A DNA stretch of 64,000 nucleotides from Thraustochytrium sp. TN22 (GCA_013306675.1 JABLUY010000013.1:63494-127493), one strand, 5' to 3'; shown: positions 53,432 to 63,590, counted from the first letter of the stretch. Translations and numbers: made by a program. Notes: generated by a model from the letters alone, not told the origin.

Positions 53432-54547
53432 ATGAGGCCGCTGGCGCGTCTCGCGCTGGCGGCTCTAGGCGTGCTGGCTGCGCTGGCGCCCAGTGGCATG
53501 GTTGTGGAGGGTGCCAACACCGTGCCCAAAGCGCACCACCTGGTGTACCGTGTGGCCCCCGGCGCCGCCGTGGAGGTGCAGCTGGTCGGGTATGATTTGG
53601 ACGGCGACAAGCTGCAGGCCACCATCACGCGACTGCCGGCCACGGGGAGCCTGCACGACCTGAGCAAGGTGTATGCGCAGCACGGCCACAGCCCAAAGTA
53701 CTCCGCCACGACACGGATTAGCACGACCGGGCATGTCGTGCCGGCGCGCTCCAAGCTGCGCATCATGTACGAGGCGCCGAGCGTTGCACGGAGACCTGGC
53801 GCCATCACCACCTTCAGCTACACGGTCTCGGACGGCCAAGCCGCCAGCGCTCAGGGCCACGTGACCCTCATCGCTGACACCGAGGTGGCCGACCACGTGT
53901 TGGCCGCCAGCGAGTTCCGCGACGGCACAGACGGCTGGGTCGTCCTGTCCAACAGCAGGGCGGCGCAGCAGGCGCCTGTGCATGAACGCTCCAGCTACCG
54001 CCTGCTCAACCACTTCATCTATGCGGTCGACGAGCTCCTCGACATTGACCGCGACGGCATTGACCGAAAGCAGTGGGTGTTCTCTGCGCCCTCCCGCTTC
54101 CTTGGCTTTCAGGCCTGGGCCTATGACGGCGAGCTCTCCTTCACGCTCGGTGCCTTCTCCGGCGATTTTTCCCGGCCCAAGAACCCGGACGCCAATCTCG
54201 CGGTGCTTGAGTGCCGCTCCTGCGCGCGTGGCGCCGGCATGCGCTTCGCCTACAAGCTTGCTGACGTGACCTTTACGGGCTCGCCGCAGCGCTTTAACCT
54301 GCGCCTCGCCGAGTCGGCCGGCTGGCTCAAGCTGCCCACCAACTCACTCCTCGCAGCCACCGCCCCATCACAGTGCGAGTTCGTCGAGATGCTCGACAGC
54401 CTCTCCGCCATTCATATTCTGGGCGACCACACCCTCTGGTACGAGACCGTTGGTCTCGACGACGTCTACCTCAAGGCCCGTGCCGTGGGCAGGCACCACA
54501 CGCTGCCCGAGGCCTGCATCTGCAGTGTCACTGGCACCCAGTGTTAA
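53432..54547 (+). CDS. secreted protein with cadherin/Ig-like and laminin IV (laminin B)-like domains
   Basis: 371 residues from the ATG at 53432. A signal peptide (1-27) is followed by a beta-sandwich module (about 30-155) with VEVQLVGYDLDGDKLQATI and LPATGSL, the pattern of cadherin-like/bacterial Ig-like repeats, and FSYTVSDG at its end. Residues about 160-355 resemble the laminin IV domain: DGTDGWVV, then QWVFSAPSRFLGFQAWAYDG, LSFTLGAFSG and, near the end, a segment close to TVGLDDVYLKA. Cysteines occur late (CRSC, CEFV, CICS..TQC). No transmembrane helix follows, so it is probably secreted to the surface or matrix. It lacks the EGF-like repeats that flank this domain in animal laminins. 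Confidence 0.78.
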   Translation: MRPLARLALAALGVLAALAPSGMVVEGANTVPKAHHLVYRVAPGAAVEVQLVGYDLDGDKLQATITRLPATGSLHDLSKVYAQHGHSPKYSATTRISTTGHVVPARSKLRIMYEAPSVARRPGAITTFSYTVSDGQAASAQGHVTLIADTEVADHVLAASEFRDGTDGWVVLSNSRAAQQAPVHERSSYRLLNHFIYAVDELLDIDRDGIDRKQWVFSAPSRFLGFQAWAYDGELSFTLGAFSGDFSRPKNPDANLAVLECRSCARGAGMRFAYKLADVTFTGSPQRFNLRLAESAGWLKLPTNSLLAATAPSQCEFVEMLDSLSAIHILGDHTLWYETVGLDDVYLKARAVGRHHTLPEACICSVTGTQC

Positions 54548-55395
54548 CTTCCGGCTCCTCCCTTCTCCCTTCTTTTCTCCTTCTCTCTCTCTCTCCCTCT
54601 ATGTGTGTGTGTGTGTTTGCGTGCGTGCGTGCGTCTGTGTTTGTATCCTGCCAAGAGCAACTATAAAAGTGGGTTTGTGTGTTGCACTTGTAATAATGCT
54701 CATCCAGATACGCCGCAAGATTGCGCGCAAGATTGCTTCAAGTGAATAAGATGTTGCTCATCCAGTTGCACAATCTTTTTCAGGTGAATGGGTTCCATTC
54801 CTGCTTTGACGGTGAGCGACTCTTGGTCTTGAGATAGGAAAACTCATGGCACTGCCCCGGACGTACACCGGGACTTGGCCTGCCAAACTATGCAAAGTCG
54901 CCGCCGCCAACAAACAGGGCTCTAATATTTTTTCCCTCCACCGCCTCCTCCCCAAAGGCTCGCCTTGCTTTGCAATATTGGACTCCAAGAAGTGCCAAGA
55001 CGAGATACGCTCGCTGCTTGACTCAAAGGCGACTCGCTTCGTCTTGGCGAGCGAGCATGGCGGCCGCGTGGGAGTCGGTCTTGATGTACTTGTCTCGATC
55101 GTGCTTGCGGCACTTGTCGGAGTTGGGCTTGCAGCCTTCCACGCACCAAGAAGGCACACGCTACCAGCCGGGCGCCACAAGTCCAGTGTCTTGTAGCACT
55201 GTGTCGGCATCTCGCACACTTCGCACAACACCGGCATTTGCACAACACCTTGGGGGTGCGCGACCGCCTTGCCGCCTTGCCGCGAGCAGATGATGGCTGT
55301 GTATGGCCTGCTCGAGGTGTCGATTTGTTGTGTGAGCCTTGCGCACAAAGGCAACAAACTCTCACCATCATCATCAAGGTTTATTCTTCTTATCA
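54548..55395. other. convergent 3' intergenic region
   Basis: 848 bp between two convergent stops. It begins with pyrimidine-rich DNA, (CT)n, (GT)n and (GCGT)n at about 54550-54640. No gene is supported. Confidence 0.5.
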
Positions 55396-57024
55396 TCAGG
55401 CGTCAAAGGGGGCTCTGCCGTGCAGCGAGGTCCATCCTCGGTCCGTATTGGCAATGATCTCGGACTCCAAGGAGCGGATGGAGTCCAAAAAGCTGGCATC
55501 AGCCATTCGGTTGACCTTTTCAAAGCGTCCGTCCAGGGAGTAGTCGTAGTACTCCGGAACGCCTCGAATGTCGGAAATGTCGTAGAGGAGCGCATCCATG
55601 TCGGCAACATCGGCGTCAAAGCCCATATACACCGTGTAGCGCGCATGCATGGAACGGAGCGAGTAGCCCATGTAGTTGCGATTGTTGTTGCCGCTCGGGT
55701 AGTGCGCCCAAAACTGCGAGACAGCCGCCGCGCGCGGCGCAGAAGCTGTAGACGGGTGCCGCAGGTTGGCGAACAGGCTGACACCAGAGCGGTTTTGATC
55801 TGCAAAGTCTGGCACGTCGCAAAGCTCCAGAAGCGTCGGAAAGATATCGTCCCCCTGCACAGGGAAGGAGATCTCCGCACCGACAGCGTTGGCGAAGTTG
55901 GCATCAGCGCTCACGAGGTCGTCCGGCAACACCATGGCGAGCGGCATGTGTGTGGCAGCGTCGAGGACCGTCTTCTTGCCCCAGACGCCGTGATCGCCAA
56001 GATGGAAGCCGTGATCGGACGTGAGTACGATGATGGTGGAGGCCTTGAGCGCCGCAAGCTCTGCCTCATCGAAGACATCCATCAAGCGGCCGACTTGCTC
56101 GTCCATGAAGGACACGCTACGATAATAGTGGCGAATACGCTCCGCCGCGCCCACCTTGTTGCTCTTCTTGTAGCGGGAGATCTCCAGGTCTTGCGGGTCC
56201 GACTGAATGCTAGACTCGGTCTCAAAGAAGCTCGCATCGGTCCCGCCTGTCGTGTGCGCTATGAGCGCCTCGTCCGTCACGTTGCTGAGGAACTCCTTGT
56301 ACTCACGCGGATACACCCATGGGAGGTGCGGCAGCGTGAAGCCAACGGCAAGGAAGAAGGGGTCCGCGGACGCCGCGAGTTGGCGCAACGACTTGCGCGC
56401 TGCTGTCGCAATGCAGTCGTCCGTAATGAAGTCGGTGCGCCGCTTCGGCACGGCAATGGTAAGTTTCCCGCGGCGTTTGCTCAGCTGCTTCTTGGTCCAC
56501 GAGTACTTGAGCTTGGGCACGCCGCAGTACCCGCTTGCATCCGTCTCCAGGTCACTCACGCTCACGACCTCGTCCCAGGAGCAGTAGACGTCCGTCTCAG
56601 ACGTGCACTGATCGAGGTTTTGCTTGTTCTTGAAGCTGCGTGGGTCAAAAACCTTGCCAAGCGAGATGGTGCGGTAGCCATTATACCGAAAGAGCCCTGG
56701 CAACGTCATCATGGCCTTGTTGTTCTTGCGCAGGTCCGGCTCAAAGTCCCAAACGCGGTTCATGTCGGGCAGGCGCCCGGTGAGCAGCGTGGCGCGCGAG
56801 GGTGCGCACTCGCTCTTGATGGCGTGGGCGTTTGAGAATCGCGTCCCGCGTGCCATCAGCTTGTCCATGTTTGGCGTCTGCGCGTACTCGTCGCCGAAGG
56901 CGCCCACGGCCATGTTTAGGTCGTCAACGATGATGAGCAGTACGTTGAGCCTGTCAGCCCTCACTGGCGCCGTCACGGTCGCCGCGCACGCGGCCACGAG
57001 CGCTGCGAGGCAGAGGGGCCGCAT
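55396..57024 (-). CDS. secreted sulfatase, iduronate-2-sulfatase type
   Basis: 542 residues from the ATG at 57024, which opens a signal peptide (about 1-23). Alkaline-phosphatase-superfamily sulfatase: metal ligands Asp34-Asp35 in IIVDDLNMAVG, the formylglycine motif CAPSR with Cys73 (SECAPSRATLLTGR), and a second metal site TSDHGFHLGDHG. The order VDDLN, NAHAIKSECAPSR, GKVFDP, LPHLPW and the HLGDHG.WGKKT block match the iduronate-2-sulfatase branch. Such enzymes remove sulfate esters from polysaccharides in lysosomes or outside the cell and need the FGE enzyme to convert the Cys. The natural substrate may be an algal or marine sulfated polysaccharide. It is convergent with the laminin-type gene. 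Confidence 0.93.
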   Translation of the reverse strand: MRPLCLAALVAACAATVTAPVRADRLNVLLIIVDDLNMAVGAFGDEYAQTPNMDKLMARGTRFSNAHAIKSECAPSRATLLTGRLPDMNRVWDFEPDLRKNNKAMMTLPGLFRYNGYRTISLGKVFDPRSFKNKQNLDQCTSETDVYCSWDEVVSVSDLETDASGYCGVPKLKYSWTKKQLSKRRGKLTIAVPKRRTDFITDDCIATAARKSLRQLAASADPFFLAVGFTLPHLPWVYPREYKEFLSNVTDEALIAHTTGGTDASFFETESSIQSDPQDLEISRYKKSNKVGAAERIRHYYRSVSFMDEQVGRLMDVFDEAELAALKASTIIVLTSDHGFHLGDHGVWGKKTVLDAATHMPLAMVLPDDLVSADANFANAVGAEISFPVQGDDIFPTLLELCDVPDFADQNRSGVSLFANLRHPSTASAPRAAAVSQFWAHYPSGNNNRNYMGYSLRSMHARYTVYMGFDADVADMDALLYDISDIRGVPEYYDYSLDGRFEKVNRMADASFLDSIRSLESEIIANTDRGWTSLHGRAPFDA

Positions 57025-58091
57025 CGTCGCGCGCGTACACGACCTGCTTGCTTGCCTGCGCCGGCAGCGCCGCGGCCTATGATCTGATCTGCCTGCTGTG
57101 ACCGGCACCGGCAGGGAGCCTGCAGTAGCGTGCCTGCAGCCCGCGTCGCGGCGGGCGAGCGAGCAAGCAAGCGGACGTCCCCTCCCGTGCCGCCACGCCT
57201 GCGTCCCTCTCGTGCCTCGCACCAGCCAAGAGCACGCCGGGACAGCCGCGCGCGCCCGCGCCGTGATCTCTCATTGCGCTTCTCTTCGTCGAGACACGCA
57301 GCGTTGGTGCAAGTGAAAGTCGAACCCCCCCCCCTTCCCTCCCAACATGGGGCACTCGCTCCTCAAACCCCATAGATCCGTCACGGCCAGTGGCCGCGAG
57401 CCAGCGCTCCGAGTCCAGCCACGGGCCAGCTTTGAGTTTGCGCCGCCCAACAACGGCTGTGGAGCCGCCGCCACCGTCCGTCTGTCTGTCTGTCTGTCTG
57501 CAGGACTAGTTTTGTCTGTCTGTTTGTGCGATCGCCACCAGGTCTGCCTGGCCTTGGAGGCGCAGACTCGGCGCTCCTTGGCCGCGCGGCAGCCGCGCGC
57601 AGCCCTGGGCCTAGCGGCAGCGCCGCGATCAAAGCGCGCACAGCAGAGGGCCTCGCCGCGTGCCGGAACTCGTAAAAGACGGACGACTCGCGCGATTTTC
57701 TCCTTCGCAGAGAATGGCCGAGGCGATGAAGTTGTCAGCGCCGGTAGGGAGAGCCGCTGACCAGCTTGACCCTCCGTCTGGACCGAGGGGTCTTCCCCTG
57801 CGGCCTGACTGTGCAGCGTACGCACGGGAGGAGTCTGTGACGCTGAGTACTAGTTTGTTCAGAGACGGCGCCCTGTGAGCCTGTGCCACGGCGCCCTGAC
57901 AGCGCACCATCAGTCGAGGCGGTGGTGCGGGACTCGGAAATTGGCCACCGGAGGTCAGGCATTTATACGAGAGGGCCTGCCGCGGCCTTGCTGGCAGAGA
58001 AAAAAAGGAGGAAAAAAGAAGCGCCAAAGATGCGAGTGCAGGACACATTCGTCTGTCTGGGCGTTGCTGCTACACATCGGGCACCATCTCT

Positions 58092-58547
58092 ATGATGCTG
58101 CACATCACGTTCGCCGATGGAGCCATGCTGCGCATCACGTTCGCCGATGGAATGGAGCCGTACAGTATTGGTGTCCACAATGATGAAGAGTCGCTCCAGC
58201 TGCTTCAGTTCTCTACCACTGAATGTGGAAAAGGTGGCGAATTGATGACATTCGCTCAGACTGGGACTTGCCCAGACTTTTCCCGGGAACGCGCAAGCTG
58301 CGCCAAATGCTTCATCGAATTCCATGCCGGTCCGGTAAATGTGCCCCAAGTAGCAAAACAAGACCTTGGAAGCCTTCGCAAGCACGCCCCACCCGTGCAG
58401 TACGCAATGCCAGTAGCAGCGGACAGCTTGTGTCACGCAATCTGGCCTCGTCTCTGCACCACGCGACCACCGGTGTTCACGCCGCGGAGTCGCTCAGAGT
58501 ACGTTGTGGTGGAGGCGCCGGCGCCGCTGCTACCGCTTGCGATATAA
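58092..58547 (+). CDS. hypothetical small open frame, doubtful
   Basis: 151 codons from an ATG. It begins with an imperfect repeat (LHITFADGA, LRITFADGM) and contains QDLGSLRKHAPP and several cysteines. No family was recognised, no signal peptide or membrane segment was seen, and the opposite strand also has an open frame over the same bases. Lower GC than neighbouring genes. It may be a decayed gene or chance. Confidence 0.15.
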   Translation: MMLHITFADGAMLRITFADGMEPYSIGVHNDEESLQLLQFSTTECGKGGELMTFAQTGTCPDFSRERASCAKCFIEFHAGPVNVPQVAKQDLGSLRKHAPPVQYAMPVAADSLCHAIWPRLCTTRPPVFTPRSRSEYVVVEAPAPLLPLAI

Positions 58548-58996
58548 CGACTCCGAGGAAGAGCTACTGCCCGCACGAGCTGCGGCGGTCAACTTTTGGT
58601 TGCAGTGCTCATGACGAGCTGACGGCGGTCGATACATACCATGCTGGCCCGAAAACCGGCCTTCATCAGCACAGGCGCTATGTGAGGGTGGAACTGCGAG
58701 CACATTTGGCCCAGATCGCATGGTCTCGGGTCGCACGAAGTGCACGAAATGATCTCCATGCGGTCCTGCAGGTGCATCTGCATGACTCCGTGAACAAAGG
58801 GGGCATGGCTCGCAACGGGGTCGCCTGGCAGTCACTGCACGTTCGCGGAAGATGTGAACAATGAGCCGTCCGGACCGTCTTGCCAGCTCCGTCTGACGCC
58901 TCGTCTTCGTGTCTGCTGCGATGCCAGCTCGCACAGGCAGACGAGAGAGAGGTTGCTCGAGCTGCGCCGAGGACCTCGACGCGAGGTTCTTGTCGG

Positions 58997-59140
58997 TCGC
59001 TTGCGCTGTCGCTTGCGTTGTCGCTTGCGCTGTCGCTTGCGCTGTCGCTTGCGCTGTCGCTTGCGCTGTCGCTTGCGCTGTCGCTTGCGCTGTCGCTTGC
59101 GCTGTCGCTTGCGCTGTCGCTTGCGCTGTCGCTTGCGCTG
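58997..59140. repeat. 12-bp minisatellite (TCGCTTGCGCTG), 12 units
   Basis: Exactly twelve 12-bp units in 144 bp, with a single change (GCGTTG) in the second. Because the period is divisible by three, all frames stay open through it, which explains the repetitive frames seen on both strands. Confidence 0.95.
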
Positions 59141-59200
59141 ACTATGTGCTTGGCGCCAGTAAGACGGCTTGGACTTGCACATGCGACTCAAAGTTCGTGC

Positions 59201-59310
59201 TGCACGAATGATGTTGAAGGCTACCTCTGCGACCGTACAAGCTGGCGTTCCCGGCTGCACGAATCATGTTGAGGTCTACCTTTGCGACCGTACAAGCTGA
59301 CGTTCCCGGC
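59201..59310. repeat. 55-bp tandem duplication
   Basis: Two copies (59201-59255 and 59256-59310) share TGCACGAAT, GCGACCGTACAAGCTG and GTTCCCGGC with a few substitutions. It lies just downstream of the 12-bp minisatellite. Confidence 0.85.
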
Positions 59311-59618
59311 CTCGAGAGTCTGCTCGTGGAGGAGCGTGGCCTTGAAGTTGACGGTGGGCCATCATCTCAAGTGACGCTTGACAGTGAAGATGAGGATCAT
59401 GCTGGCCGTCAAGTTGGCCTCGGGCGCCGCCGCATCAGTGGTATCCAAACAGAGGTTGAACCAAAGTCAAGGCGCAGCGCGCGGCGCAGCAGGGTCGCGG
59501 CGGGGAGGGCGGCGGCGGCGGCGCGCGCGGCGGCGGGCGCAGCGGCGGCGGAGAGCGCAGCGCGAGCCGGCGGCGGCGGCGGTGGCGTGCAGGCGCTGCA
59601 TCGAGACGAGACGAGACC

Positions 59619-61013
59619 ATGTCGGACGACGAGTACGTCTACAGCGACGAGGAGGGCGACTACCAGTATTCGGACGGCGGCGAGGAGGGCGGGGAGCAGG
59701 GCGGGCAGAGCGACTATGCGATCGAGGTGGAGAATGCGTTCTACGAGGCGGACGACAAGCGGCGCAACGATCCTACGGCGGCGCTAGAGCTCTTCAAGAA
59801 GGTGGTGCAGCTGGAGAAGGACAACAGTCCAGACGAGGTAAAGTGGCGGTTCAAGAGCCTGGAGCACATGGTGGTGCTGCACCACCGCCTGGGTCAGGGC
59901 GAGGAGATGCTGGCCGTGTACCAGGAGCTGCTGAGCTGCCTGGACAAGGTGACGCGCAACGAGTGCAACGACACGATCAACCATGTGCTGGACACGGTGT
60001 CGGCCGGAGCGGGCCCGCAAAGCGCGCAGGTGTCGCTGTCGCGCATGTATGAGATCACGCTGGACTTCTTGCGAGCGGCCAACAACGAGCGGCTGTGGTT
60101 CAACACGAACCTGAAGTTGGGCAAGATGCTGCTGGACCGCGGCGACTACGAGGCGCTCGAGCGTGTGGTTGGGTCGCTGCACGAGTCGCTGCGCACAGGT
60201 CAGTCCAAGGACGACCCGAACCGCGACGCGTACCTGCTGGAGGTGTACGCGCTGGAAATTGCCATGTACAGCGCGACGCGTCAGCAGGGCAAGCTCAAGG
60301 AGATTTGGCCCAAGACGCAGTCGCTGTCGGCGGCAATCCAAGACCCGCGCATCTTCGGCGGCCTTCGCGAGGCCGGTGGCAAGATGCGCATGGAGGAGGA
60401 GGCGTGGTCCGAGGCGTACGACGAGTTCTTCGAGAGCTTCCGCAACTACCAGGAGGCCGGCAACCCGCGCGCCAAGCAGTGCCTCAAGTACGTGGTGTTG
60501 GCCAACATGATCGCACTCAAGGACATTAATCCGTTCGACTCGCGCGAGGCGAAGGTGTACAAGGACGACCCGGAGATCCAGGCCATGATGGAGCTTCGCG
60601 CCGCGTACGAGGGCTCGGACGTGAAGCAGTTCGAGCGCCTGCTCAAGGATGAGAAGCTCGGCATCACCTCGGACCCCTTCATCATGCGCTACGTCAAGGA
60701 CCTCCTGCACAACATCCGCAGCCAGGTGCTCATGATCATTGTGCGCCCGTACAAGCGCGTGCGCCTGGATTTCCTCGCGCGCGAGATCAACATCCCGGCC
60801 GCCGACGTCGAGAGCATCCTCGTGCAGCTCATCCTGGACGACCGCATCCACGCGCGCCTTGACCAGCGCCTTGGCATCCTCGAGAAGACAGCGCCCGCCG
60901 CCGCTGACGAGGCCGACGACGCCGCGGCCGCCAGTGGCCTCGTCAACGACCGCAAGTTCGCCGCGCTCAGTCAGTGGGCCTCGCGCATTGCGCTCACAGC
61001 GCAGACCTCATGA
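59619..61013 (+). CDS. CSN2: COP9 signalosome subunit 2
   Basis: 464 residues from the ATG at 59619. The acidic N-terminus (MSDDEYVYSDEEGDYQY) and the AFYEADD region are typical of CSN2. TPR-like helices (about 40-300) are followed by a PCI/winged-helix domain (about 300-440): YVVLANMIALKDINPFDS, KDLLHNIRSQVLM and LDFLAREINIPAADVESILV. CSN2 is the most conserved COP9 scaffold subunit; it contacts cullin and RBX1 while the complex removes NEDD8 from cullin-RING ligases. The protein ends WASRIALTAQTS. Length matches animal and plant CSN2 (about 440-445) plus a short Ala-rich insert near the end. Confidence 0.97.
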   Translation: MSDDEYVYSDEEGDYQYSDGGEEGGEQGGQSDYAIEVENAFYEADDKRRNDPTAALELFKKVVQLEKDNSPDEVKWRFKSLEHMVVLHHRLGQGEEMLAVYQELLSCLDKVTRNECNDTINHVLDTVSAGAGPQSAQVSLSRMYEITLDFLRAANNERLWFNTNLKLGKMLLDRGDYEALERVVGSLHESLRTGQSKDDPNRDAYLLEVYALEIAMYSATRQQGKLKEIWPKTQSLSAAIQDPRIFGGLREAGGKMRMEEEAWSEAYDEFFESFRNYQEAGNPRAKQCLKYVVLANMIALKDINPFDSREAKVYKDDPEIQAMMELRAAYEGSDVKQFERLLKDEKLGITSDPFIMRYVKDLLHNIRSQVLMIIVRPYKRVRLDFLAREINIPAADVESILVQLILDDRIHARLDQRLGILEKTAPAAADEADDAAAASGLVNDRKFAALSQWASRIALTAQTS

Positions 61014-61649
61014 GCTCAGCCCTGCCCTGCCCTAGGCTTTTTTCACAAGTTGGTTGAAGGAAAGAATTATGTCTCTGTACCACTATCATTACGGCCTCAC
61101 TGCCAGCCACCAAAGGAGCGTAGTACATTGTGCGGCCAGTTGGAACCGGTCCCACTTTGGCTTCCGGTTCCGGTCCCACGTTGGCTATGCCCAGTCGGAC
61201 TCCGGCCAGACCTCATTCGTGAGCAACGGCGAGCGCGGCGCGGAGAGCGAGCGAGTGGGCGAGAGAAGACGTGAGGACTGGAGCAGCACAAGCCTTGCAC
61301 TGCAGCACGACGGCGCGCGCGGTCGGCTGTCCCCAAGCACATGAGGTCCAGGCTCTCGCACGTGCTGCAGGTGGCGCACAGCAATGGCATGCGCGAGGTG
61401 CGCGGCGCCGGCCGGCCTTCAAGCGCGAGGTGGGCGAGCGGCAAGACACCGCGAAGCCTGCAGTCGATGGACCCTGGACAGAGCGAAACGCGCTTCGACA
61501 AGCGCGAGGACATCGGTGTGCATGAGGCGTGCCAGGAGATGCGCGAGGGTGCGGAGGAGATCGAGTAGGTCTTGGTACAGACGCGCAGCAGCGAAGGCAA
61601 CGTGAAGACTCGCAGGCCGAGTCAGTCGAGGCATACGAGGCGATCACTA
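61014..61649. other. intergenic region or 5' part of the LRR gene
   Basis: No gene is firmly supported. An open frame from an ATG at 61341 to a TAG at 61566-61568 has no recognised domain but ends at a GTAGGT, so it could be an upstream exon of the LRR gene; this is unproven. Paired CCGGTCCCAC elements occur at about 61147 and 61171. Confidence 0.35.
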
Positions 61650-63212
61650 ATGCACTGCGGCGAACCAAGTGTCGGGCTCAACTGGCGCGTCGTGAGCGCC
61701 GAGGGCGCGGAGACCTTGGCCACGGAGTTGGCGCGCAACACGACGCTCAAGACCCTCACAGTCAGGTGCGTGTCAAGGTGGTCTCTGCATTGAAAAGATC
61801 TACTAACCTCGACTGCAGCTCTGCAAGAGGAGTGATGCTGTCAAGAGTTGCAGCGGCATTTGCAAATGCGTTGAAGGAGAACACAACCCTCAAGGAACTC
61901 AAGTACGCCGCTCCATTCTCCATTTACGAGGCAGGCACGTGTGAGCACTGACGTGGAGCACTGGCAGTCTTGCGGGAAATTCAATATTCAGTGCTGGCGG
62001 AGAAGCGCTTGGAGACGCGCTACGGGTGAACACGTCGCTCGAGGTGCTGCAGTAAGCGAGACATTTCCCACGCCTTAGCCACTCTCGATTCGTCAAGGTG
62101 TCCTCACGTGCCGGCGCCGCCGGTCTGCTTGCCCACAGGCTCTCCGATAATTACTTGTGCGACGCGGGTGCGCGTGGGCTAGGCCGGGGCCTAGCTGAGA
62201 ACACGACACTCAAGAGGTTGATGTGGGTGCTGGCTGCTGATGGACGATGCAGCGAGTTGCTCGATGTTCTCACGACCGCCATGAATCGTTCCCGTTGTGC
62301 AGCCTCGAGGACAACCACATTCTCCGGGATGGTGCATTTGAAGTTGCTTGCGGACTGGTCAGCTGCACGAGCCTGGAGGAGCTCGAGTAAGTCGTAAGAG
62401 GAGGAGCAACCAATTCAAGGACTCGCTCACAAGGTCAAGATCGCTGCGCAGTCTCCGATACAACCGAATCGAGGACAGGGGCGCTGTAGCCCTCGCCATT
62501 GCCCTGCAAAGAACTCCCTCGCTCAAGACGCTCAAGTAGGTGCGATAAAGTGGTCTCGCGCCTTTGTTTTGGTGTGAACGTGCTCTGACGCGAGGACTCG
62601 GACAAACGGTGACAGCCTCGACCGGAACTACATCATGGACCGCGGAGCCGAAGCGCTGGGTACCACGCTGCGAAGAACTCCCTCGCTCAAGACGCTCAAG
62701 TAGGTGCGATAAAGTGGTCTCGCGCCTTTGTTTTGGTGTGAACGTGCTCTGACGCGAGGACTCGGACAAACGGTGACAGCCTCGACCGGAACTTCATCAG
62801 AGACCGCGGAGCCGAAGCGCTGGGCGCCGCGCTGGCCGCGGGTACGATGCTTGAGACGCTTTCGTGCGTTTGGCATGATCATACGAGGTTGGGACTGGAG
62901 CCACTCACGAAGGATGCACGTAACCGTCCGCGCAGTCTACATGAGAACAACATCGGTGATGTGGGCGCCAAGGCCCTCGCCCTCGGTCTCTCCCAAAATT
63001 CGACTCTACGCATCCTCAACCTCGGGGACAACTATGTTGGTCTGGCGGGCGCGAAGGCGCTGGCTGAGGCCGCTGCGTCGCATCCGTCGCTGCAAGAGCT
63101 CCGCTACGAGAAGAGGAAGGTGCCCAAGTTTCTGCATCGAGTGCGTTCTATTGGCTCTGGCCTCGAGCCGGTTCGCCTCCTGGGTTCGTATGACCGCGAA
63201 TTGTCAAGTTGA
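61650..63212 (+). CDS. leucine-rich-repeat protein (ribonuclease-inhibitor type), nine exons
   Basis: Exons 61650-61765, 61819-61902, 61968-62051, 62139-62222, 62303-62386, 62452-62535, 62616-62699, 62780-62863 and 62936-63212 give 326 residues with no internal stop. Exons 2-8 are each exactly 84 nt (28 codons) and every intron is phase 2 with GT-AG ends (53, 65, 87, 80, 65, 80, 80, 72 nt). Intron 1 has a TACTAAC branch-point-like box. The repeats read like TLNLDRNYIMDRGAEALGTTL, the RI-type LRR also found in NLRC3-like proteins, and form a binding arc. No NACHT, kinase or membrane segment was seen; the tail after the last repeat is basic. The start at 61650 is the first ATG in the correct frame and phase, but upstream exons are possible. 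LRR proteins bind protein partners; role unknown. Confidence 0.82.
62509..62836. repeat. 164-bp tandem duplication of one intron plus one LRR exon
   Basis: Copies 62509-62672 and 62673-62836. The 80-nt introns inside them (62536-62615 and 62700-62779) appear identical base for base, and the exon parts differ only around the YIMD/FIRD codons and the TTLRRT/AALAAG end. This implies a recent event. Confidence 0.93.
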
Positions 63213-63258
63213 ACTTTGATTTGTTGAATCACATCAACTTGGGGCCTCTACCTTGACA

Positions 63259-63340
63259 CGCATCCTCAACCTTGGCGCAACTTGGTGGGCGGGGCGGAGA
63301 GGCGCTCGCTGAGGCTGTGACGTTGCACCAGGCGCTGAAC
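63259..63340 (+). pseudogene. decayed LRR unit
   Basis: CGCATCCTCAACCTTGG, then GGGCGG.GCGGAGAGGCGCTC and GCTGAGGCTGTG, track the last repeat of the LRR gene (63011-63085: CGCATCCTCAACCTCGGGG, then GCGAAGGCGCTGGCTGAGGC). Small length differences break the frame, so it looks like a dead copy of that repeat. Confidence 0.6.
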
Positions 63341-63463
63341 CAAGTCAGGCAGGTGCAAGAAAAGTATATGCAAGGCGAGCACGTACGGCACGGCGGCTTT
63401 TGAATGTCAGGCGAGCGAGAATGCACGACGCTCATAGTGGAGCCACGTCAGTGCTTTGCGTAC

Positions 63464-63590
63464 GATGCGATGCTGAGCGAGGTCGCGCCAGTGTGCACGA
63501 TGCGATGCTGAGCGAGGTCGCGCCAGCGTGCACGATGCGACGCTGAGCGAGGTCGCGCCAGCGTGCTTGATGCGATGCTGAGCGAGGTCG
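63464..63590. repeat. 35-bp tandem repeat, three full units and a partial one
   Basis: Units begin GATGCGATGCTGAGCGAGG and continue TCGCGCCAG at 63464, 63499, 63534 and (truncated) 63569. A further dispersed copy of GAGCGAGGTCGCGCCAGCG lies at about 63653. Confidence 0.9.

Larger units (their letters stand above)
57025..59618. other. 2.6-kb intergenic region between sulfatase and CSN2
   Basis: The two flanking genes diverge, so both promoters lie here. No gene is firmly supported. Contents: (GTCT)n at about 57478-57500, a short undecided open frame at 58092-58547, a 12-bp minisatellite (58997-59140), a 55-bp tandem duplication (59201-59310) and GGC-rich leader DNA before CSN2. The part from about 57.9 to 59.4 kb is lower in GC than surrounding genes. 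Confidence 0.5.

Noticed and set aside
58854-59272. Open frames with LALS or RKRQ repeats
   Set aside because: Produced by the 12-bp minisatellite, whose period keeps every frame open; not evidence of coding.
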